The position numbers were made by a program, and so were the translations under genes. From an uncultured Brevibacillus sp. (lineage in GTDB: Bacteria; Bacillota; Bacilli; Brevibacillales; Brevibacillaceae), in assembly GCF_947502445.1 (NCBI RefSeq), contig NZ_CANMZW010000003.1, positions 62,001 to 126,000 of the forward strand: a DNA stretch of 64,000 bases. Direction: 5' to 3'. Below the pieces are notes generated by a model. It searched no databases. It was not told the DNA's origin and saw only the letters and a program-made list of their open reading frames with translations. Below, piece by piece: positions 26,640 to 34,629 of this stretch (its first letter is position 1; the number at the start of each line of letters is the position of its first letter).

Positions 26640-26653
26640 CGAACAAATATTCG
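26640..26653 (-). promoter_or_regulatory. LexA (DinR) SOS box upstream of recA
   Basis: The 14-mer CGAATATTTGTTCG on the minus strand fits the Firmicute SOS box (CGAAC-N4-GTTCG) with one mismatch, and closely resembles the B. subtilis recA box. It lies 11 nt upstream of the proposed -35. Confidence 0.75.
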
Positions 26654-26661
26654 CATATAAG

Positions 26662-26705
26662 GAAAACAGCCATTTCCTGGGTTTTTTCCAGAAAAATGGC
26701 TGTGG
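26662..26705 (-). terminator. Terminator of the helicase gene
   Basis: On the minus strand ACAGCCATTT...CTGG pairs with CCAGGAAATGGCTGT around an A-rich loop, followed by TTTTCC. It isolates recA from the operon upstream. Confidence 0.75.
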
Positions 26706-26728
26706 TTGTCGATTCAAAAACTACCTGA

Positions 26729-28318
26729 TTAGGAACGCTTCGCTCCACGTGGCTTAGCTGGCTCCAAATTGATCCGTTTTCCATTGATGCGTGTTTGACG
26801 CAAGGATTCATAAACGAACGCTGCCACTTCTTCTGGAACCTCCACAAAGGTAAAGTTCTCGAAAATGTCGATGCGTCCGACAGACTTCCCTGGGATCCCT
26901 ACTGATTCAGAAATTTCCCGAACCAGATCTTGCGGCTTCATGTTTGCGTTGCGACCAACGTTGAGGAAGAAACGAACCATGCCTTTAGCAGCACCAGTCT
27001 CTCCGAAGTTGTACGCTTCTGTTTCCTGCGCCTGGCCAACTTCACTATGGAATGCCAGATGCAGGGCAGCTGCCGCTACTTTTTCGGCCGGATATTGTCC
27101 AACCAAGGCATCTGCTACCTTTTGATACATATCTGCAATGGAATCTGTTTCAAGCAAGCTGGTCAATTGCTCACGCAGCTGCTCCTGCTTGCGTTCTGCA
27201 ACCTCTTCCAGAGAAGGTATGTTTCTGGACAACACTTGTGCTTTTGTTTGCTTTTGAATGAACATCATTTGTCTTACTTCGCGTGGTGTAACAAGTGTCA
27301 TCGCAATACCTTTGCGGCCAGCACGACCTGTACGTCCAATGCGGTGAACATAGCTCTCAGAGTCCTGTGGAATGTCGTAGTTAATTACGTGAGATACGTT
27401 CCCTACGTCAATACCACGTGCTGCTACGTCTGTCGCGATTAAGAACTCGATGGAGCCTTCACGGAATGCATTCATTACCTTGTCACGCTGTGCCTGTGAG
27501 AGGTCACCATGCAAGCCGTCTGCGAGATATCCGCGAGATTGCAATACCTCGGACAGCTCATCTACACCGCGCTTGGTACGGCAGAAAATAATTCCCAGCT
27601 CCACATCTTCACTGTCGAGGATGCGGCAGAGGCTCTCCACTTTATTGCGGTCAAATACTTTGTAATAGACTTGTTCAATCAACGGCGCAGTAACTTCTTC
27701 ACGACTCACAGCAACTGTTTGTGGCTGCTTCATGTAACGAACAGCAAGGCGCTTGATTTCAGGCGGCATCGTCGCGGAGAAAAGCAAGGTTTGACGCTCT
27801 TCTGGCATATGCTGAATGATTGTTTCAATATCCTCGATGAAGCCCATATCGAGCATCTCATCCGCTTCATCGAGTACCAGAGTATGTACATGCTCCAGCT
27901 TCAGCGTTTTACGACGCAGATGGTCCATGACACGTCCCGGTGTACCTACTACTACTTGCACCCCTTGGCGAAGAGCACGGATTTGGTGGCCGATGGATTG
28001 TCCACCGTAAATCGGTAGTGTACGCACTTTGTTGTATTTGGAAATACGCAAAAGCTCTCCAGCCACTTGAATAGCCAGCTCGCGAGTAGGCGTCAATACG
28101 ATGGCTTGCACGCGGTTTGCCGGGGTAACTTTTTCTACAAGTGGAATCCCAAAGGCAGCCGTTTTACCTGTACCGGTTTGCGCTTGTCCAATCAGGTCAC
28201 CGCCATCCAGTACTTTTGGAATGCACGCTGCCTGAATCGGCGATGGTTCTTCGAAGCCCATGTCGTGGATCGCTTGAAGAATAGATTTATGTAAAGGAAA
28301 ATCAGAAAAAATCGTCAT
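26729..28318 (-). CDS. DEAD-box RNA helicase with DbpA-type RNA-binding domain
   Basis: A 529-residue helicase. It has the Q motif (FEEPSPIQ), Walker A AQTGTGKT at 46-53, DEAD at 150-153, SAT in FSATMPPEI, and HRIGRTGRAG. The last 75 residues form a DbpA-type RNA-recognition fold (GMVRFFLNVGRN; SVGRIDIFENFTFVEVP), as in CshA/DeaD/DbpA proteins, which act in ribosome assembly, mRNA decay and cold adaptation. The ATG at 28318 follows AAAGGTG. It starts 6 nt after cinA and so sits between cinA and recA, which are neighbours in B. subtilis. Confidence 0.93.
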   Translation of the reverse strand: MTIFSDFPLHKSILQAIHDMGFEEPSPIQAACIPKVLDGGDLIGQAQTGTGKTAAFGIPLVEKVTPANRVQAIVLTPTRELAIQVAGELLRISKYNKVRTLPIYGGQSIGHQIRALRQGVQVVVGTPGRVMDHLRRKTLKLEHVHTLVLDEADEMLDMGFIEDIETIIQHMPEERQTLLFSATMPPEIKRLAVRYMKQPQTVAVSREEVTAPLIEQVYYKVFDRNKVESLCRILDSEDVELGIIFCRTKRGVDELSEVLQSRGYLADGLHGDLSQAQRDKVMNAFREGSIEFLIATDVAARGIDVGNVSHVINYDIPQDSESYVHRIGRTGRAGRKGIAMTLVTPREVRQMMFIQKQTKAQVLSRNIPSLEEVAERKQEQLREQLTSLLETDSIADMYQKVADALVGQYPAEKVAAAALHLAFHSEVGQAQETEAYNFGETGAAKGMVRFFLNVGRNANMKPQDLVREISESVGIPGKSVGRIDIFENFTFVEVPEEVAAFVYESLRQTRINGKRINLEPAKPRGAKRS

Positions 28319-28324
28319 AAAATG

Positions 28325-29578
28325 TCACCTTTCTTTTTGCATTTGCAGCGCATAAAATAGCGCAAATTTAGCAGCACGCCCAACAATCGCATGCCGTCTT
28401 CCGGCGAGGCGTAGTTCCTTCACGACTGTCGGCTTTCCTTGTGCCGCAATTCCTACATAGACCAAACCAACAGGCTTGCCTTCTGATGGATCGGGTCCAG
28501 CCACACCCGTTACAGATACACCGTACGTTGTTCCCAACTTTTCTCTTACGTTTTCGGCCAATAGCCTAGCTGTTTGTTCGCTAATCGCGCCAACCGTATG
28601 TAACACTTGTTCTGGCACATCCAACACCTGATGCTTGACTGCATTTGTATAGCAAACGATTCCGCCGCCAAAAACGGCAGAGCTTCCTGATACCGAGGTA
28701 ATGAGAGAAGCAACGGTTCCACCTGTACAGCTTTCAGCACAAGCAATCGTTTCCCCGCGCTGTTTGAGCTCGTTTACCAATACTTCATGCAGCGATGAGT
28801 TTTCACCCATGCCGTACACATACTGTCCAACCCGATCTCTTATTTCCTTTTCAACAGGCAAAATCAAGGCTTCCCCTTCTTCTGCCGACGACGCCCGTGC
28901 AGTGATTCGCAGTGTAACCTCAAATTCCTTTGCGTAAGGAGCAATTGTTGGATTGTCTTGCTTCTGGATCAAATCCAGCAATCGCTCTTCCAAGGCTGAT
29001 TCTCCAATACCGTAAAAGCGAAGCACATGAGAATGAAATACCTGCTTCTTTGGCAATAAACCGATCAAATACGGCATGACGTGAGTCTCAACCATCGGGT
29101 AGAGTTCACTTGGCGGTCCAGGCAAAAGCACGAACGTACTACTGTCATGACGGATCGCCATGCCAGGTGCCATCCCGAAATCATTGGAGAAGACGTGACT
29201 GCCAGCAAGCACTAAGGCCTGCTTCCGGTTGTTCTCCGTCATGACAATCCCACGTTGCAAAAAGAAATCTTCAATCCGCTTCATTGCCTCAGGATTCGTT
29301 TCCAAGCCAACTCCTACGTGCTCTGCTACCGATTCCTTTGTCAAATCATCTTGTGTGGGTCCAAGTCCGCCAGTAAAAATGACGAGATCGGATCGGCTTG
29401 CCGCGAGACGAATGACTTGGAGTAACCGCTCTGTGTTATCTCCTACAACGGTATGAAAATAAACTCCCACGCCAATATCCGCCAGCTTCTGTGAAAGAAA
29501 CTGGGCGTTTGTATTGGCGATTTGACCTAACAAAAGCTCGGTCCCCACCGCAATAATCTCCGCTCTCATCTTCCTCAT
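28325..29578 (-). CDS. cinA: CinA, competence/damage-inducible protein (ADP-ribose pyrophosphatase / NMN deamidase family)
   Basis: A 417-residue two-domain protein. The N-terminal MoaB-like COG1058 domain has AEIIAVGTELLLGQI, FTGGLGPTQDDLTKE and LLPGPPSEL; the C-terminal PncC/CinA domain has ACAESCTGGTVASLIT and GVAGPDPSEGKPVG. Members hydrolyse ADP-ribose and deamidate NMN in pyridine-nucleotide salvage. Two ATGs, 29578 and 29569, have similar weak ribosome sites, so the start is uncertain by three codons. It is followed directly by the helicase gene. Confidence 0.93.
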   Translation of the reverse strand: MRKMRAEIIAVGTELLLGQIANTNAQFLSQKLADIGVGVYFHTVVGDNTERLLQVIRLAASRSDLVIFTGGLGPTQDDLTKESVAEHVGVGLETNPEAMKRIEDFFLQRGIVMTENNRKQALVLAGSHVFSNDFGMAPGMAIRHDSSTFVLLPGPPSELYPMVETHVMPYLIGLLPKKQVFHSHVLRFYGIGESALEERLLDLIQKQDNPTIAPYAKEFEVTLRITARASSAEEGEALILPVEKEIRDRVGQYVYGMGENSSLHEVLVNELKQRGETIACAESCTGGTVASLITSVSGSSAVFGGGIVCYTNAVKHQVLDVPEQVLHTVGAISEQTARLLAENVREKLGTTYGVSVTGVAGPDPSEGKPVGLVYVGIAAQGKPTVVKELRLAGRRHAIVGRAAKFALFYALQMQKER

Positions 29579-29654
29579 CCATTCTCTTAGAGAGTAGAAA
29601 AGCCTCTAAACTAACAGTTTACCACCGATAACCGTTCTAGAGAAGCCTCTTGTG

Positions 29655-29690
29655 AAAAAAGAGACCAATACCCGCATTCACGAGTATTGG
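29655..29690 (-). terminator. Terminator of pgsA, overlapping its 3' end
   Basis: On the minus strand CCAATAC and GTATTGG pair around a 12-nt loop, followed by TCTCTTTTTT. The left arm lies in the last pgsA codons. Confidence 0.75.
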
Positions 29691-30253
29691 ATAACGTTGC
29701 GGTTCTTCGAAAAATAGTCGTATCCGGAGTAAAGCGTGATGAGGACCATTGCCCAAATGGCAACCTCGTCAAATGGGATACCGAAGAAGGCAAATGGAAA
29801 GTTGCGAATCATTACGGCTGTAACGGCAACAATCTGTACCCATGTCTTCAGTTTACCCAGTGCGCTGGCGGCAATAACCTGTCCTTCTGCCGCTGCAACC
29901 AACCGTAGACCTGTCACCGCAAACTCCCTGCTGATGATGACGATGGCAATCCATGCTTCCAAACGCTGCATTTCCACCAACGAAATCAGAGCCGCAGAAA
30001 TTAATAGCTTATCCGCGAGCGGATCGAGAAACTTGCCCAAGTTCGTTACGATTTTCCTTTTGCGTGCGATATAACCGTCGAGTCCGTCTGTACTGGCTGC
30101 CAGGATAAACACCAAAGCCGCAATCAGCTCGTTATAGGTCATCGTCAGGCTGCCAATGGAAAACGTCCCGATGTTGTATTTCACCAGCAGAAAAAACATA
30201 ACTACTGGCACCAGGAAAATCCTAGCGAGGGTGATACGGTTGGCGAGATTCAC
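29678..30253 (-). CDS. pgsA: CDP-diacylglycerol--glycerol-3-phosphate 3-phosphatidyltransferase
   Basis: A 191-residue integral membrane enzyme. The CDP-alcohol phosphotransferase signature is complete: D56-x2-D59-G60-x2-A63-R64-x8-G73-x3-D77-x3-D81. It makes phosphatidylglycerophosphate, the committed step to phosphatidylglycerol and cardiolipin. The GTG start at 30253 abuts the rimO stop codon, with GGGGAGG 8 nt upstream inside rimO. The order rimO-pgsA-cinA follows the Bacillus ymf-pgsA-cinA-recA region. Confidence 0.96.
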   Translation of the reverse strand: MNLANRITLARIFLVPVVMFFLLVKYNIGTFSIGSLTMTYNELIAALVFILAASTDGLDGYIARKRKIVTNLGKFLDPLADKLLISAALISLVEMQRLEAWIAIVIISREFAVTGLRLVAAAEGQVIAASALGKLKTWVQIVAVTAVMIRNFPFAFFGIPFDEVAIWAMVLITLYSGYDYFSKNRNVIQYS

Positions 30254-31600
30254 CTAGACTACCTCCCCAGCTAAATCGTACTCATAGGAATGCGTAATCT
30301 TTACTTTCACAATGGAGCCTAATTCTCCTTTGAAACCAGAGACAAACACTTCCCCATCGATTTCAGGTGCATCGTACTGTGTACGACCAACATAAATATC
30401 ATTACGACCTTCGTATCGCTCAATCAATACTTCCAAAACCTGACCGACAAATCGGCCATTGCGCTCATCAGCAACCTCGCGCTGAATTTCCATCAAGATA
30501 TTCGCACGCTTCTCCTTCAGTTCCTCATCTACGTGATCTGGCAGACGGGATGCCGGAGTGTCATCTTCATTGGAATACGTAAATACACCCAAGCGATCGA
30601 AGCGAATATCTTTGACAAATTCGGAAAGACGCTCAAAGTCTTCGTCAGTTTCACCGGGGAATCCTACGATCAAGGAGGTACGCAATGCAACATCAGGCAC
30701 TTGTGCACGAATTTTCGCCACTAGCTCACGGATATCGGTTTGGCGACCTGGGCGGCGCATTCTTTTCAAAATCTGATCCTCCGAGTGCTGCAGCGGCATA
30801 TCGATGTACTTGCAGACTTTTGGATTCGTTGCAAATGTATGGATCAGTTCGTCTGTAAAGAAGCCTGGATAAGCATAATGCAAGCGTATCCATTGAATTC
30901 CCTCAATCTCAGCCAAACGATTCAACAGCTCTGGAAGCATCAGCTTGCCATCGTAAATATCCGTGCCATAATTTGTCGAATCCTGCGCAATCAAGCTGAT
31001 TTCCACAATCCCTTGCTCAGCCAGGTGACGTGCTTCTTCCAGAATCGATTCGATTGTACGGCTGCGGAACCCCCCACGCATCAGCGGAATACTGCAAAAC
31101 GTACATGCATTGTCACAGCCCTCAGCAATTTTAATGTACGCTGAGTACGTGCCAGATTTTACTTTCCGTTTCACTACATCTTCGTACGTAAAAATAGGAT
31201 TCCCTACAAAAATCGGACGCTTGCCTTCTAGCGATTCCTCAATGATCCCTGTAATGGACATAAAATCGCCCGTTCCGACAATACCATCCACCTCAGGAAT
31301 CTCATTCAAGATGTCCTCTTTGTAACGTTGGGTGAGACAGCCTGCCACCACTAGCGATTTTAGCTTTCCGGATTCTTTTCGTTCAGCCATATCAAGAATC
31401 TTGTTTACCGATTCTTCTTTAGCAGCGTCGATGAATCCACAGGTATTGACGATGACCACGGTTGCTTCGTCTGGATTATCAACCAGTTCATAGCCTTTTT
31501 CATCTATCAGATGGGCCATCATGTCAGAATCGACCAGATTCTTTTCACAGCCCAGCGTAACAATCGCTACTTTTTCTCGCGTGCCTACCTTCTCTGCCAT
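30254..31600 (-). CDS. rimO: Ribosomal protein S12 methylthiotransferase RimO
   Basis: A 448-residue radical-SAM methylthiotransferase. It has TLGCEKNLVDS and NTCGFIDAA with a later Cys in AGCLTQR for the auxiliary cluster, the radical-SAM triad in GCDNACTFCSIP, and a C-terminal TRAM domain. The N-terminal LGCEKN with VDSD is RimO-like rather than MiaB-like; the window also holds the real MiaB at 6638. In studied bacteria RimO modifies an Asp of S12. The ATG at 31600 follows TTGGAGG, with a strong promoter at 31646-31675. Confidence 0.92.
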   Translation of the reverse strand: MAEKVGTREKVAIVTLGCEKNLVDSDMMAHLIDEKGYELVDNPDEATVVIVNTCGFIDAAKEESVNKILDMAERKESGKLKSLVVAGCLTQRYKEDILNEIPEVDGIVGTGDFMSITGIIEESLEGKRPIFVGNPIFTYEDVVKRKVKSGTYSAYIKIAEGCDNACTFCSIPLMRGGFRSRTIESILEEARHLAEQGIVEISLIAQDSTNYGTDIYDGKLMLPELLNRLAEIEGIQWIRLHYAYPGFFTDELIHTFATNPKVCKYIDMPLQHSEDQILKRMRRPGRQTDIRELVAKIRAQVPDVALRTSLIVGFPGETDEDFERLSEFVKDIRFDRLGVFTYSNEDDTPASRLPDHVDEELKEKRANILMEIQREVADERNGRFVGQVLEVLIERYEGRNDIYVGRTQYDAPEIDGEVFVSGFKGELGSIVKVKITHSYEYDLAGEVV

Positions 31601-31645
31601 CTTTTTTCCTCCAATTGGTCACACCAGCCCATATTACACCTACTC

Positions 31646-31675
31646 AGTATAATATAAGCCTAAAGGAAGTGTCAA
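31646..31675 (-). promoter_or_regulatory. Strong sigma-A-type promoter of rimO-pgsA
   Basis: On the minus strand a perfect TTGACA (31670-31675) lies 18 nt from TATACT (31646-31651, five of six), 46 nt before rimO. Confidence 0.72.
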
Positions 31676-31693
31676 AAGAGACAAAAGTATGAA

Positions 31694-31714
31694 AGGCAAG
31701 CTTAGCGCTTGCCT
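31694..31714 (-). terminator. Hairpin at the end of ymfM
   Basis: AGGCAAGC and GCTTGCCT form a perfect 8-bp stem with a 5-nt loop, followed on the minus strand by TTTCATACTTTTG. The stem touches the ymfM stop codon. Confidence 0.55.
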
Positions 31715-32618
31715 ACTGTGTTACCGTTTCTTTTATTTTGAAGTTGATATTGGACGGTTTGAACTTTAATTTTGTCATATCGATCGCCACACCATTAACC
31801 GTCATTTCCAATACGGTCGGATTACCCAGACGCACATACGCTGTTTTACCAAGCTCAATCGTTTTTTCTTCCGTAGCTCCGGTCTTTAATTCACCTTCTG
31901 CCACGTATTTCTTCCCTTTACCTTCCGATACGCCATACCAGCTTCTGTCCGATTTCACCTTGAGATGAACAGTCACTTTGTCTCCGCCTTGCACAGAGTA
32001 GTTGTAGATAGAGCCTTGCTGGGACTCAAAAGTGATAGCCGCCTGAGGAGTTTCAGGAGTGGTTTCCGGTGGTGCTATTCCCGGATCTGGAGTTGTTGGT
32101 GTGCCGGTTGGCGGTGGAGTCTGGACAGGCGGAGCCGGAGTCGCACCACTGCCAGCTTGCCCTGGCGTAGTAATTTCGGCTCCTGGGTTTACGGTTCCGC
32201 CTGGCACGGATGGTGCGGTCATTTCTCCGTTGCTATTTACAAAAGCGATGTAAATGACTCCAATGATCAACGCAATAAAAAGTACCAGCAGGGTTTTGGT
32301 TACCCACCGGCCTCCTTGCAGCGGATTATTAGCAGAAGCTACTCGACGTCTACGCAGTCTCTCCACTTGCTCAGTAGGTGGCTGTGAAGGCAGATCCGAC
32401 TGAAAATGATTCATGATGTGATTCGGATCGAGACCTACCGCCTCTGCATAGCTTTTTATAAATGCACGCGCGTAAAAGTGGCCAGGAAGTACATGAAAAT
32501 GCCCCCTTTCAATGGCTTCCAAATATCGCCGCTGTATCTTGGTGATTCGTTGGATGTCGTCGAGCGAGATTCCTTTTTCCTCGCGGGCTCTTTGTAGCAC
32601 TTGACCTAGCTCAGACAC
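31713..32618 (-). CDS. ymfM: RodZ/YmfM-like protein: HTH, membrane segment, DUF4115
   Basis: A 301-residue protein. Residues 1-65 form a Cro/CI-type helix-turn-helix (LGQVLQRAREEKGISLDDIQ). One membrane segment follows near 108-126, then a Pro/Thr/Gly-rich linker and a C-terminal DUF4115 beta-domain (SWYGVSEGKGKKYVAEGEL, VRLGNPTVLEMTVNG). RodZ-type proteins link MreB to the membrane and cell-wall elongation; this one occupies the YmfM position upstream of pgsA as in B. subtilis. It starts with GTG behind AAGGAGGGG. Confidence 0.88.
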   Translation of the reverse strand: MSELGQVLQRAREEKGISLDDIQRITKIQRRYLEAIERGHFHVLPGHFYARAFIKSYAEAVGLDPNHIMNHFQSDLPSQPPTEQVERLRRRRVASANNPLQGGRWVTKTLLVLFIALIIGVIYIAFVNSNGEMTAPSVPGGTVNPGAEITTPGQAGSGATPAPPVQTPPPTGTPTTPDPGIAPPETTPETPQAAITFESQQGSIYNYSVQGGDKVTVHLKVKSDRSWYGVSEGKGKKYVAEGELKTGATEEKTIELGKTAYVRLGNPTVLEMTVNGVAIDMTKLKFKPSNINFKIKETVTQ

Positions 32619-32630
32619 AGCTGCCCCTCC

Positions 32631-33410
32631 TTAATTCATGTCAAAATTATCAAAGCCGCGGTTGTTGATCAACTCGTATGTAATTTCTTCGTCTGGATGA
32701 TGACGCAGCTCGATAATGTAATGAAAATCAGATAACTCATACTCTGATTCCCTTACAAAAATATCGGGATGCTCAATAATTTTCGCAGCAGGAAAGTTCA
32801 TGATCTCCCGAAGCAAGGTGTAGTGCTTCTCGGTTGACCGCATAGTAGAAACAATTCCATCAATCAAATATACATGATCATCGGACAATTCATCAATGGC
32901 TAATGAACTGCGAACCGTTTGCCGCAATAGCGTTGACGAAATAAACGTCCACCTTTTATTGGCCGAAACACTGGCAGCAATCATCGATTCCGTTTTTCCT
33001 ACACGCGGCATTCCCCGAATTCCGATCAGCTGGTGCCCTTCTTTTTTGAGAATTTCCGCCATAAAGTCAACGAGCAAGCCCAGCTCATCACGAACGAAGC
33101 GAAACGTCTTCTTGTCTTCGCTGTCGCGTTCGATGTAGCGACCATGGCGAACTGCCAGTCGATCGAGCATCGTGGGCGGACGCAGCCTCGTTATGGTTAT
33201 GTTGTCCATTTTTTGCACAACGTTGCGCAAAACCTCAACTTTTTCATCATCATCCGTCAAAAGCAGCATGCCCCGGCGCATCGTATCTACACCGTTAATC
33301 GTGACGATGTTAATGTTCAACATACCCAGAATAGAAGCTACGTCCCCTAAAAGACCAGGACGGTTACGGGCAATTTCGTACTCCATATACCATTCTTTTT
33401 TTGCTTCCAT
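32631..33410 (-). CDS. ymfK: YmfK (DUF3388): ACT-like domain joined to a P-loop-like domain
   Basis: A 259-residue protein of unknown function. The first 75 residues have an ACT-like pattern (YEIARNRPGLLGDVASILGMLNINI). The rest contains GMPRVGKT at 133-140, which fits a Walker A P-loop (GxxxxGKT), and VYLIDG near 180 as a possible Walker B strand. This suggests an amino-acid- or small-molecule-sensing NTPase (inference). ATG 33410 follows GGAGAGG; the TTG at 33416 is less likely. It is 12 nt upstream of ymfM and has its own promoter at 33450-33477. Confidence 0.85.
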   Translation of the reverse strand: MEAKKEWYMEYEIARNRPGLLGDVASILGMLNINIVTINGVDTMRRGMLLLTDDDEKVEVLRNVVQKMDNITITRLRPPTMLDRLAVRHGRYIERDSEDKKTFRFVRDELGLLVDFMAEILKKEGHQLIGIRGMPRVGKTESMIAASVSANKRWTFISSTLLRQTVRSSLAIDELSDDHVYLIDGIVSTMRSTEKHYTLLREIMNFPAAKIIEHPDIFVRESEYELSDFHYIIELRHHPDEEITYELINNRGFDNFDMN

Positions 33411-33449
33411 ATGCAATCCTCTCCGCCACCCAGAATTCTCTTCTTATGT

Positions 33450-33477
33450 AGTATAACATGTTCCGAACAATCGACAA
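33450..33477 (-). promoter_or_regulatory. Likely sigma-A promoter of ymfK-ymfM
   Basis: On the minus strand TTGTCG (33472-33477, four of six) lies 16 nt from TATACT (33450-33455, five of six), 40 nt before ymfK and downstream of the ymfJ terminator. Confidence 0.5.
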
Positions 33478-33483
33478 TCGCGA

Positions 33484-33512
33484 AAAGAAAAATCCCCAAA
33501 AGAAGGGGATTT
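33484..33512 (-). terminator. Terminator of ymfJ
   Basis: On the minus strand AAATCCCC and GGGGATTT pair around TTCTTTT, followed by TTCTTTTC. Confidence 0.8.
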
Positions 33513-33518
33513 CAAAGC

Positions 33519-33788
33519 CTAATTGCCACGGCTTACTTCACCGGGGTTCTGAACAAGCTTCACCATGAGCGATGCCAAAGCTTGCTGCTGTTGCTGATCG
33601 CCCGCGTCCCAGAGCTGCTTCAACAGACGCTCCTGATCGTTTTTCGGATCTACTTGCTCAGCCAGATAGCCGCCAATTTGGTAGGCAACATTTTGTAATG
33701 TTTCACTTTCCATCCCAGCCTGTTTCGCTTGTTCTACGCGATCTCCGAGAAATTCTTTCCAGTCGCGAAAATTGTCAAGAATCGACAT
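33519..33788 (-). CDS. ymfJ: DUF3243 protein YmfJ
   Basis: An 89-residue helical protein of the DUF3243 family (FRDWKEFLGDRVEQAKQAGM; IGGYLAEQVDPKNDQERLLKQLW; LASLMVKLVQ). Function unknown. ATG 33788 is preceded by AAGGAGG at 10 nt; the frame to 33905 overlaps ymfI and is not the real start. It closes the ymfF-H-I-J operon, as in B. subtilis, and is followed by a terminator. Confidence 0.88.
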   Translation of the reverse strand: MSILDNFRDWKEFLGDRVEQAKQAGMESETLQNVAYQIGGYLAEQVDPKNDQERLLKQLWDAGDQQQQQALASLMVKLVQNPGEVSRGN

Positions 33789-33885
33789 AGCGAAAATCCC
33801 TCCTTTTGTACGTTGCGAACAGGTTTGCTGCCCACACAAAAGGTAGATTTCCATCTTTTCACCTAAATTATTCATGTTCTTGCTC

Positions 33886-34620
33886 TTACGTGTACCAACC
33901 GCCACTTGGACTAATAATTTGGCCGGTTACATAGCTAGCTTCCCGTGTCAAAAGAAATCGCACGACGGCAGCCACTTCTTCTGGTCGTCCCAAGCGATTG
34001 GCAGGGATTTCTTCAGCGATCATGGCCAGCTCTTCTGACGAAAATTTTTGCATCATCCCGCCCTCGATAGCGCCTGGTGCTACTGCATTTACCGTGATAC
34101 CGTTCGGTGCAAGCTCTTTGGCCAACGCTTTGGTAAATGTGTTAATCGCTCCCTTTGACAGGGAATAAAGCACTTCACAAGAGCCGCCTGTCATACCCCA
34201 AATCGAAGAAATATTGACAATACGCCCGTACCTCTCACGCAGCATTGCAGGTAATGCTGCCTGACTCACCAGAAATGAAGAGCGCACATTGAGATTGATC
34301 ATTTCGTCAAACATGTCTACCGAAACATCGGAAAAAAGGCCAACATGATCGACCGAAGCGTTGTTCACGATCAACAGCGGTGCAATTGGCATAGCCTCGA
34401 ACATGACAGCAATCTGCTTAGGATCTCGTAAATCTGCTTGCAGCTTGCAGGCAGGCACTCCTAATGAGTGACACTTATGTAGGAGAGAATCCAGTTTTGA
34501 TTCGGCTTGATGATAATGAAGATAGAGGGGAACTCCCACCTCAGCCAGGCAGGAGGCAATCGCCTGCCCGATCTCGCCGGAAGCTCCCGTAATCAACGCC
34601 CATGGCGTATTTTGCTGCAT
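33886..34620 (-). CDS. ymfI: SDR oxidoreductase YmfI (EF-P 5-aminopentanone reductase)
   Basis: A 244-residue short-chain dehydrogenase/reductase. It has NAD(P)-binding TGASGEIGQA, NNAS, and catalytic Ser-Tyr-Lys in NISSIWG...LYSLSKGA, with a C-terminal GGWYT. In B. subtilis YmfI reduces the 5-aminopentanone on Lys32 of elongation factor P to 5-aminopentanol. Synteny with ymfH/ymfF favours this role over fatty-acid FabG, which is sequence-similar. It starts 9 nt after ymfH. Confidence 0.85.
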   Translation of the reverse strand: MQQNTPWALITGASGEIGQAIASCLAEVGVPLYLHYHQAESKLDSLLHKCHSLGVPACKLQADLRDPKQIAVMFEAMPIAPLLIVNNASVDHVGLFSDVSVDMFDEMINLNVRSSFLVSQAALPAMLRERYGRIVNISSIWGMTGGSCEVLYSLSKGAINTFTKALAKELAPNGITVNAVAPGAIEGGMMQKFSSEELAMIAEEIPANRLGRPEEVAAVVRFLLTREASYVTGQIISPSGGWYT

Positions 34621-34629
34621 AATTGCTCA

